Shown here one piece after another: positions 50,754 to 57,585 of a DNA stretch of 64,000 bases. This DNA comes from an uncultured Bryobacterales bacterium. GTDB lineage: Bacteria > Acidobacteriota > Terriglobia > Bryobacterales > UBA6623. The notes under the pieces are model-generated. The model saw only the letters and a list, made by a program, of their open reading frames with translations. It searched no databases and was not told where the DNA came from. The stretch covers positions 5,654,062 through 5,718,061 of the forward strand of contig OX638379.1 of NCBI GenBank assembly GCA_951813605.1. Direction: 5' to 3'. Numbering within the stretch: the first letter of the stretch is position 1; each line of letters opens with the position of its first letter. A program made the position numbers and the translations under genes.

Positions 50754-51233
50754 GTGAACACAATCGCCGGCAAGACATCCAAGAAGTCGACGAAGGTCGC
50801 AAAGAAGGCCGTCACCAAGCGGGCCGGTGCGAAGCCGGTCCTCCTATCAGGCGGCAACCCTCAGATCGCGAAGGCCGATGGCGACGCCCCCGTGCAGGCC
50901 TACATCGCGGCCATGCCAGGCTGGAAACGCGACGTCGGACGCCGCCTCGACTCGATCATCGTGTGCAGCGTGCCTACCGTGCGCAAGGCCGTGAGGTGGA
51001 ACTCGCCCTTCTATGGCATCGAGGGCCAAGGCTGGTTCCTGAGTTACCACGTCTTCACCCGCTACGTGAAGGTGACGTTCTTCCAAGGCGCGTCGCTGCG
51101 ACCCGTTCCGCCCGGCGCAGGCAAGGTCGAGGGCGTGAGGTGGATCAACATCTTCGAGGACGGACTCGACGAGGAGCAGTTGGTGACGTGGATCCGTCAG
51201 GCGGCCGCCCTGCCCGGCTGGCGCGGGTTCTGA
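50754..51233 (+). CDS. DUF1801 domain protein
   Basis: 159 residues from GTG 50754; ATG 50682 would add 24 residues. Lys/Ala-rich start, then the DUF1801 (YdhG-like) domain: KADGDAPVQAYIAAMPGWKRDVGRRLDSII, VRKAVRWNSPFYGIEGQGWFLS, FTRYVKVTFFQGASLRPVP, INIFEDGLDEEQLVTWIRQAAALPGW. Complete. Small cytoplasmic proteins of unknown role, frequent on mobile DNA. Confidence 0.85.
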   Translation: MNTIAGKTSKKSTKVAKKAVTKRAGAKPVLLSGGNPQIAKADGDAPVQAYIAAMPGWKRDVGRRLDSIIVCSVPTVRKAVRWNSPFYGIEGQGWFLSYHVFTRYVKVTFFQGASLRPVPPGAGKVEGVRWINIFEDGLDEEQLVTWIRQAAALPGWRGF

Positions 51234-51522
51234 CAATCTGCGAAGTTCGATTCGTCATCGTCCACATGACCGGGTCACGGGATCCTGCCACCTCTCCATC
51301 GGCGGCACGGTGCACGTATATGAGCCGCGGCACGCGGCGTAGAATTCTCGGCCTAGCCGGGCAGAGACTCGGAGGAAACGTGCCTGCCGAGCCTCCAGCC
51401 CTGCGTGCCTAATACACTTTGGAGGCTTGTGTGGGTCGCTCGACCCGCTTACTATATTGGAACCTCCCAGCGAAGAGTTTGGAATACAGGACACGTTAGC
51501 CCGCCTGGAGGGACTCGAACCA

Positions 51523-51990
51523 TCATCTGGGCCATCCGAGCAGATTTGCCCTCAGCCAATGCCCTTGCACTGTTTCCGGGAGCCTGCTCAGAGACCGCAA
51601 GGCGCGGACTCCCAAGCCTGGGCCATCAACTGGGTCACCTAAGGCGAGAACCGCATCTCGAGCCTCTTGGGTGAGGTGCAGCAGACTCAGCACCTGAGCC
51701 ACATGAGCCCTGGAGACACCGATCTGCCGGACAAGTTCGGCCCTTGATCGAGCTTCGCAGGTGTCTATACTCCCTAGCCACTCCAAAGCCAGTGCAATCG
51801 GGTTCCGGCGCCGCTGTCCACTTGATTCGTCCGGCTCCTGGTGCGAAGCTGGTTCAGGGAACTGGAATCTAGTCCAGACAAAGGTACCTAATATAGGTCG
51901 TATCGGGAGGCGGAAAAGGTGCTCGAGCGCGCCAGGCAGTCCGTCGAAGAACATACACGCAAGGTGGTGTAGGCGCTGCAGTCCTGCCAC
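51523..51990 (-). CDS. ParB-like/HTH protein of the type found with recombinases
   Basis: 155 residues. After a poorly conserved start, the core (about residues 65-135) reads IALALEWLGSIDTCEARSRAELVRQIGVSRAHVAQVLSLLHL, a ParB-type helix-turn-helix, then a conserved LGDP turn and VRALRSLSRLPETVQ. Such proteins occur beside serine recombinases in Acidobacteriota islands (context recollection). Intactness of the N-terminus is uncertain. The 289 bases between it and the DUF1801 gene hold nothing clear. Confidence 0.55.
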   Translation of the reverse strand: MAGLQRLHHLACMFFDGLPGALEHLFRLPIRPILGTFVWTRFQFPEPASHQEPDESSGQRRRNPIALALEWLGSIDTCEARSRAELVRQIGVSRAHVAQVLSLLHLTQEARDAVLALGDPVDGPGLGVRALRSLSRLPETVQGHWLRANLLGWPR

Positions 51991-52363
51991 GGAGTCGGCG
52001 CCGTATCTTTACGGGAAAGCGCGTTTGAGCGTGTCAGTTCCGAAAATTCTGTCGTCCCAAATTCCAGAAATCATGGCGGGTTCCGATTCTCGCAATGCGT
52101 CAAGATTCGGTCTAACTTCTGTTGTCGGGGGCCCGTAAACGGGCTGCTTCGAACGGGAGGCGGAGATGTACAGCGAGGCAAAGCGCACGGATATACGTCT
52201 GTTGCTGCCGGCCCTCGGCACTTGACCGCTCGAACTGTCGTCGACACCAAGGTGCGGCACTTTTCGAGCCTCAGCACCTGCCGCGACCCTAGCTGTCCAC
52301 CAAAGCCTGGTAACCCCACACCGCGCTGGGCTGCTGGCCGCCGTCAGCAGTCGGCGCTGGCGC
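51991..52363. other. 373-base stretch, possibly decayed transposase sequence
   Basis: No open gene. The last 100 bases before 52364 read in frame into the IS21-like fragment (VHQSLVTPHRAGLLAAVSS), so they may be more of the same decayed transposase. Confidence 0.3.
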
Positions 52364-52810
52364 ATGTACTTGAAACGCCAGCAGCTGATCGACCTAGGCC
52401 CGGACGCCGAGCGCGTCATTGCCGAGCTGGTGCACGTTCGCCGGCACCGCTGGCCCGACGGTATCGAGCGTTTGCACGAACTGTTGCAGGCGTGCGACGA
52501 TGCCGACCTGCGGAGCGCTTTCAAGCGGGCCACCCGCGAGCCCCCGGTCTCCGTCTCCGCCGTCGCCCGCGACGTGCGCGGCAGCGGATCGGAGAAGGGC
52601 ATCGGGTCGACACCTCGCTCTAAGAGGCCAGCCTCGTTGAAACCTTCTGGCAATCCGCTGGGGAGGCCGGTCAAGCTGTCGGAGACACCGACCACGGTGG
52701 AACGCGGGGCGCCGCGGTTGGGCAGGCACACCGAAGAGGTGCTTGCAGAGCACGGTTTCGGTGTGGACGAGATCGCGGAGTTGATGCACACCGGCGCGGT
52801 CCGCGATTGA
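52364..52810 (+). pseudogene. Chimeric remnant: IS21-like transposase C-terminus joined to a CaiB/BaiF CoA-transferase C-terminus
   Basis: One frame of 148 codons made of two unrelated ends. The first 55 residues (LGPDAERVIAELVHVRR, IERLHELLQACDDADL) resemble the C-terminal region of IS21-type transposases. From about residue 95 (NPLGRPVKLSETPTTVERGA, PRLGRHTEEVLAEHGF) it is the last 50 residues of a family III CoA-transferase. A low-complexity joint lies between. Neither half can be functional. The native stop is 31 bases before the MscS start, so the CoA-transferase gene may once have preceded mscS. Confidence 0.6.
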
Positions 52811-52841
52811 CAGGCGGGAGTTCAAACGGGAACATTTGAGC

Positions 52842-54008
52842 ATGGATATGCTCGGAATCGATTTCAGCCCGGACAAGCTGTTGGTGTGGTGGGATGCCGC
52901 GGTCGGCTATTCCGTACCACGCCTTCTGCCGAGCCTGGCCGCCATCTTGCTCGCCGCGTTCGCGTATTTCGTGGGCGACTGGATTCTGCGTCTCGTTCAC
53001 CGGCGGTTCGCCGCCAAGACCGAAACCGACCTCGACGACGAGCTTGTGCGGGCCATCCGCAAGGCGTTTCGGCTCACGGTGGTGGCCTGGGTGGTTTGGC
53101 GAAGCATGGGGCTCTGGGTCGTTCTCGGCACAGAGGCTCCCGACGGTACGTTCACGCCGAGCGAAGACCAGCCGCGTGACTGGGTGTGGGGCATCTGGAT
53201 AGCGATCGTCTTCTTTCCTTTGAGCCGCTTTGTGGGACATCTGATGCGCCGCTTCGAGACGAGGCTGATGGCCCGCAATTCGGAAACGGTGCTGGACGAG
53301 ACCGCGCTGCCGATGATTAATCGGTTCGTCCGTTTCATTGTGATCGCCATCGGCATCCTGCTCGCGATGACCCATTTGGGACTGCAAATCGCTCCCCTCC
53401 TCGCGGGCGCCGGCGTAGCCGGCCTGGCGCTGTCGCTCGCCGCCAAGGACACCCTCTCCAATCTGATCGCGGGGGTGCTGCTCATCCTGGACCGGCCCTT
53501 CCAGGTCGGGGACAGGATCGAGCTGTGGAACGCCCCCCGCGAGACCGGCACCTGGGGCGACGTGATCGAGATCGGCCTGAGGGCGACCAAGATCCGCAAT
53601 CCTGACAACCTCGTGGTGGTGGTGCCGAACAACGAGATCATGCGGCGCGACATCATCAACTACACGATGTCGGGCGACGACATCCGGTTGCGGATCCCGT
53701 TCTCTTGCGCCTACGAGTCGGAGATCGAGCGCGCCAAGGGGCTGCTGATCGAGGTGGCCAACGAGGTGCCGGGTGTGAAGCTGGATCCCGCGCCGATCGT
53801 GATCGTGCGGGGGTGCGGGCCGTCGGAGGTGAACCTGCAGTTGCGGGTGTGGATCCTGGAGGCGCGGATGCGCCGCCGGATCGCGGACGAGATCACCGAG
53901 AAGGCCGTGGTGGCCTTCGCCGGGTCGGGGGTGGAGATGCCGTATCCCAGGCGGGAGCTGTATATCAGGCAGGGTGGGGCGGCGGGATTGTTGCCGAAGG
54001 GGGAATAG
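52842..54008 (+). CDS. MscS-family mechanosensitive channel
   Basis: 388 residues from ATG 52842 (TTG 52836 possible). Four hydrophobic segments: LLPSLAAILLAAFAYFV, LTVVAWVVWRSMGLWVVL, WVWGIWIAIVFFPLS, FIVIAIGILLAMTHLGL. The pore-lining helix and beta domain follow: LLAGAGVAGLALSLAAKDTLSNLIAGVLLILDRPFQVGDRIEL and NLVVVVPNNEIMRRDIINY, then the alpha-beta vestibule to residue about 370. Protects against hypo-osmotic shock or acts in regulated ion flux. Looks intact although surrounded by remnants. Confidence 0.93.
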   Translation: MDMLGIDFSPDKLLVWWDAAVGYSVPRLLPSLAAILLAAFAYFVGDWILRLVHRRFAAKTETDLDDELVRAIRKAFRLTVVAWVVWRSMGLWVVLGTEAPDGTFTPSEDQPRDWVWGIWIAIVFFPLSRFVGHLMRRFETRLMARNSETVLDETALPMINRFVRFIVIAIGILLAMTHLGLQIAPLLAGAGVAGLALSLAAKDTLSNLIAGVLLILDRPFQVGDRIELWNAPRETGTWGDVIEIGLRATKIRNPDNLVVVVPNNEIMRRDIINYTMSGDDIRLRIPFSCAYESEIERAKGLLIEVANEVPGVKLDPAPIVIVRGCGPSEVNLQLRVWILEARMRRRIADEITEKAVVAFAGSGVEMPYPRRELYIRQGGAAGLLPKGE

Positions 54009-54083
54009 CTGTCAACCGGGATTTACATGGTGTCAAGTGCGATTGACGATCGGGACCGGGGCGGCGGCTTAGGGTGAGCGAGT

Positions 54084-54278
54084 ACGGAACCGGTAGCTAC
54101 GAGACGCGCGGACAAGACGGTGGACGGCATCGCCCAGAAGAGCGACTTGCCGGCTTTCAAGGTCGGCGGCCAGTGGCGATTCCGTCGAACAGCTATCGAT
54201 TCCTGGATGGAGGTGAAGACCCAGGCTGGTGGCGTGCGACCGGACAATGACGGCGCAAGAGCGAAACCAGGAGATTGA
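54084..54278 (+). pseudogene. Remnant of an excisionase-like (HTH_17) DNA-binding protein
   Basis: No start codon. The frame contains DKTVDGIAQKSDLPAFKVGGQWRFRRTAIDSWMEV, the second half of the short winged-helix protein typical of excisionase/BldC-like proteins in restriction islands. The first helix is damaged (VATRRAD). Ten bases after its stop begins the split PLD-like gene; the HTH-then-helicase order is common in defence islands. Confidence 0.65.
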
Positions 54279-54287
54279 GAAGCCACG

Positions 54288-54322
54288 ATGAGGATTGTTT
54301 CCCAACCAGGAACGGAGCGCGT
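54288..54322 (+). pseudogene. First 12 codons of the PLD-like gene, left of the IS256 element
   Basis: ATG 54288 (MRIVSQPGTERV) just before the IS256 left end. It joins in sense to the fragment resuming at 56222 (RVIDLIQPRL). The bases next to the insertion, GAGCGCGT here and GTGCGCGT at 56222, match at 7 of 8 positions, as expected for a worn 8-bp target duplication. Confidence 0.55.
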
Positions 54323-55104
54323 AGGACTGTCAGAATTTCCGTGTGTGAGGTTGCTGCATCTTGATTTGCCCGTCCACGGTGACGGAGCCTATGATGCCCA
54401 TGCGGCTGAGTTCTCATGGCGTCACCAGCCGAAATCTTTCGCCGAACTGGAGGGCGAACTCGGTGCGCGCCGGGTGCCAGAACGCGGGCGGCCGCACCCA
54501 TTTCCGTGCGACCTTCCGCAACGCCAGGCAGAGCAGCTTGGCCGCTGCCCGGTCATTCGGGAAGTGCCCACGCGTGCGCACTGCGCGGCGCACCGTGCTG
54601 TGCAAGCTCTCCATCGCGTTGGTCGTGTAAATCGCCCGGCGTATCGGTTCGGAGAACGCGAGGAACGGGATGATCTGCGGCCAGCGGGAACGCCAGCTCC
54701 GAGCGATAGCCGGATACTTCCGTCCCCAGGGGCCGGCCTCGAACGCGTCCAGCGCGGCCTCGGCCTGCTCCGCCCCCGGCGCCCGGTAAACGGCCTTCAA
54801 TGCCGCCGCCAGCTTCTTGCGCTCCTGATACGAGGCATGCGCCAGGGAGTAGCGGATCAAATGCACGATGCAGGCTTGCACCAGGGTTTGAGGATACACC
54901 GCTTCAATCACCTCCGGAAAGCCCTTCAGGCCGTCGGTCACCGCCACCAGCACGTCCTGCATCCCCCGCGCTTTCAACTCGTGCATCACCTTCAGCCAGA
55001 ACTTCGCGCCCTCCGTCTGCTCGATCCAGAACCCCAGCACCTCCTTGCACCCCGCGCAGGTCACCCCGATCCCCATGTAGACCGCCTTGTTCCGCACCAG
55101 CTTC

Positions 55105-55627
55105 CGTGTTGCGTGTCAAGCGGGAACGGCGAGAAAACACGGTGTGCATCATGGGTAGTGCGGTTGGCGGGCCACAGGCGGGCGGCAGCAGGCCGCCGCC
55201 GCGAGAGAGGGCCGGGAGGGCGGCGGCATTCAGGCGAGTGCCTCGCGGGGAGGGGGTTCCGGTTGCCAGGTGCGGTTGTCGCGGAGCAGGGCGTTGCACA
55301 GCGTGACAAGCTGGCGCATGACGGCGACGAGGGCCACCTTGGGCTGGCGGCCCTTGTTGAGCAGGCGCTGGTAGACAGGTCGCGCAGGAACTGCTGCGGC
55401 AGGTCCACCAAGCTGGTGCACGGTCCGAAAGACCTAGGCCGATACGGTGCGACCCGCCGCCCGCTGGAGGGGGCTGGCCAGCCCCCTCCAGCGGCCTTCC
55501 ACCCCAGGGCGGAAGGGATCTGATTCCCCGCTGCTACGGTGCCTTGCATCGGCAACAGCGGGGGAAGAGTCATGCCCGGTTCCACACCGGGACAATCTCT
55601 CCGGCACACTCCCTTTTGCATAAGAGG
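55105..55627 (-). mobile_element. Fragment of an IS110-family element inserted in the IS256 transposase
   Basis: About 520 bases separating the middle and C-terminal parts of the IS256 transposase. On the minus strand 55421-55230 encodes an IS110-type transposase C-terminus (VYQRLLNKGRQPKVALVAVM, RQLVTLCNALLRDNRTW). The rest of that transposase is absent, so this is an internally deleted derivative. It also contains the 34-base palindrome at 55461-55494. Edges are set only by where IS256 sequence stops and resumes. Confidence 0.7.
55461..55494. repeat. Perfect 34-base palindrome
   Basis: Each 17-base arm is CCGCTGGAGGGGGCTGG read inward, with no loop and no mismatch. It lies inside the IS110-like fragment, about 40 bases upstream of the surviving transposase end. 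It would form a very stable GC hairpin in RNA or a cruciform in DNA. Possibly an end structure of the element or the scar of an inverted join. Confidence 0.85.
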
Positions 55628-56221
55628 CCCTCCTCGCGAATCTTCACCCGCAGCGCGTCGCAGTACACGATGGCGTACACCTCCTCCAGCGGCCGCGACT
55701 GCCCTTCCAGAATCTCCGCATGCACCGCGTCCGTCACCTTGGAAATCAGCTCCGCCGAGACCGAGACCCCGTACAGCTCCTCGACATGCCCGCGCATCTC
55801 GCGCGTGCTCAAGCCCCGCGCATGCATCGCAATCACCTTGCCGTCAAAACCTGGCAGGCGCCGGCAGTACTTCTCGATCAGGCGCGGCTCGAAGCGGCCC
55901 AGGCGATCCCGCGGAACCGACCGCCTCCATCGCCCCGCTGCCCGTCAATACCCGCTTGCGGTGGTGACCGTTGCGGTGGTTCCTCGCCCCGGCCTCGTGC
56001 GCGCCCTCCCAATGCGCCTCCCTCTCCGCGTTCAGCGCCCGCTCGGCAACTGCCTTGCGCAAATCCGCCAGCAACTCACCGTTGCGAAACGCCTCTAGCG
56101 GGTCCTCTCCCGCCAGCAACTCGTCCAATACCTCGTCGCTGATCCGCTGCCTGTGCTTCGTCATCAGAGGTCCTCCTTGCAGACCATCCTAAGACCTCAC
56201 ACACGTAATTTCTGACAGGGC

Positions 56222-56420
56222 CGTGCGCGTCATCGATCTCATTCAGCCGCGGCTTGCGCCTGGCCATCAGATCGACTTGGCCTTCGAAGCACTGTCCCTC
56301 CATGCTTTCGGGGAACTCGCGGAGAAACTATCCCGATTGGCGAACGCGCGTCTTGTCTTGCTGCCCAACGATGCGGAACTCAGTCCTGCTCGGGGCCGAT
56401 GCAGACCGGGTCCCACGTAA
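56222..56420 (+). pseudogene. Continuation of the PLD-like (helicase N-terminal type) gene, right of IS256
   Basis: In frame: RVIDLIQPRLAPGHQIDLAF, EALSLHAFGELAEKLSRLANARLVLLPND. This is the pattern of the phospholipase-D-like N-terminal domain of DEAD/SNF2-type helicases in defence islands. After AELS the sense seems to go on one frame over (LLGADADRVPRNRL) before it stops near 56425, and the next gene starts at 56471. So only about 75 codons of a very large gene survive. The family call is tentative. Confidence 0.5.
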
Positions 56421-56470
56421 TCGGTTGCACTGAACTACCCATCCGCGAAGGACAGATCCGAGGTGTTTGC

Positions 56471-57430
56471 ATGACACGCGATGACCTCAACATCCTCATC
56501 CGGGAGGGGGACGGGACGACACTTGCGTTTAAGGAAAGTCTCTCGTCCTCGTTGGCACGCGAACTGGTGGCACTAGCCAATACCGTCGGCGGCAAGTTTC
56601 TTCTGGGCGCGCGTGACGACGGCACTGTGATCGGCGTGCGGGCCTCCATCGCTTTTCGTGCCCGCACCCAGGCCATCGCCCGTAACTGCGACCCGCCGGT
56701 ACAGGTGCGAGCGGAGCCGGTTGGCCGCCTGTTCGCAGTCCGCGTGAGAGAAAGCGATGCCAAGCCAGTGCAGTGCAGCGATGGTTTTTCTGGCGTCGGT
56801 GTGTGGTGACGCAGAAACTGAGTCGCGACGAAATCCGCGATCTGTTCAGGCTCCCAGGGGCTGTCCGATTTGATCCATTACCCTGCTCGCGGTTCCGCTT
56901 TCCGGAGGATTTTGATCGTGAGAACTTCGACGGTTGGTCAGTCGTTCCGGCATAACCGGCCGGCCTCAGGTCGAGGACGCGCTTGTCAAGATCGAGGCGG
57001 CCGAAAGAGCGGATGGCACATTGCTCATCCGAAATGCGAGAGCGCTTTTCCTTGCCAGCAGCGTGCGCCGATTCTTTTCGCGGACCTGCATCACCTGCCT
57101 GCTGGAAAGCGGCACGAAAAAGGTACGCATACTGCACAGCAGGGGTTTCGAGAGCGGGATCGTGGCCGGCATCGAGAATGCCTTGCGTTTCGTGGAGCGC
57201 AATACGCGCACTGGTTAGCGCCTATCGGGACTCGGGCGTGAGAATGTCCCCGAGTATCCGACCAACGCCCTGCTGGAGGCGATCGCGAATGCCGTGATGC
57301 ACCGCGATTGGTTTGTTGACGGGGCCAACGTTTTTTGTCGAGATCTACGCCGGCCGTGTAGAAGTTGCGAGCCCTGGCAGCCTGCCCCGTGGCCCCGCCC
57401 ACGAGCCCGCACCTCAGCTGCGCGGAACAC
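56471..57430 (+). pseudogene. AlbA_2 (Schlafen-like) ATP-binding regulator gene with several frameshifts
   Basis: ATG 56471. In successive frames the whole family order can be read: FKESLSSSLARELVALANTVGGKFLLGARDDGTVIG, SDAKPVQCSDGF, then VTQKLSRDEIRDLFR and FRFPEDFDRENFDGW, then SGITGRPQVEDALVKIEAAERADGT and ALRFVERNTRT, then VPEYPTNALLEAIANAVMHRDWFVDG and VEIYAGRVEVASPGSLPRG. The frame changes lie near 56790 (one T short), 56943, 57215 and 57331 (a T6 run). The C-terminus after about 57400 is missing. Real decay or sequencing slips in homopolymers; the lost C-terminus favours decay. Confidence 0.75.
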
Positions 57431-57442
57431 CGGATGCTCTAG

Positions 57443-57468
57443 ATTTCTTGTCACATTTCGCAAGAAAT
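57443..57468. promoter_or_regulatory. Inverted repeat upstream of the coiled-coil gene
   Basis: ATTTCTTG-TCACATTTCG-CAAGAAAT, perfect 8-base arms and a 10-base loop, in an AT-richer patch 118 bases before the ATG at 57586. An operator or the end of an older element; no clear promoter boxes. Confidence 0.4.
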
Positions 57469-57585
57469 ATCTCGAGACCGGACACGAAAGCTCATGTCTC
57501 ATTGGACAAGATTTATCGTTTCGTGTATGGCATGATGGTCCATGCGGAATTCGTCCCCTGCGCGGCGTCAATTGAGGAGGGCAAG

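Larger units (their letters stand above)
54414..56164 (-). pseudogene. IS256-family (mutator-type) transposase, disrupted
   Basis: Three pieces on the minus strand. N-terminus from ATG 56164 (KHRQRISDEVLDELLAGEDP, GARNHRNGHHRKRVLTGSGAME), then a single-base frame change near 55915. The middle piece to about 55628 has GLSTREMRGHVEELYGVSVS and VYAIVYCDALRVKIREEG. After the insert the C-terminus resumes at about 55105 (LVRNKAVYMGIGVT, VAVTDGLKGFPEVIEAVYP, IYTTNAMESLHSTVRRAVRTRGHFP). All family blocks are present, so the gene was complete before decay. Confidence 0.88.
54323..56221 (-). mobile_element. IS256-family insertion sequence, itself interrupted
   Basis: Terminal repeats: CTGTCAGAATTTCCGTGTGT inward from the left (54327) and CTGTCAGAAATTACGTGTGT inward from the right (56217), two mismatches over 24 bases. 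It carries a minus-strand mutator-type transposase gene broken by a frameshift and by a foreign insert of about 520 bases. A near-match 8-bp target duplication flanks it. Without the insert the element would be about 1.4 kb, normal for IS256. Confidence 0.88.

Noticed and set aside
51500..51660. tRNA-like stretch (GGGACTCGAACC on the plus strand, GGTTCGAGTCCC on the minus strand)
   Set aside because: The T-loop consensus is there, but the second T-stem, acceptor pairing and an anticodon arm cannot be formed. At best a remnant.
57313..57585. Upstream extension of the coiled-coil gene to a 1000-residue protein
   Set aside because: The first part is the AlbA_2 remnant (VEIYAGRVEVASPGSLP) and the strong ribosome-binding site precedes ATG 57586.
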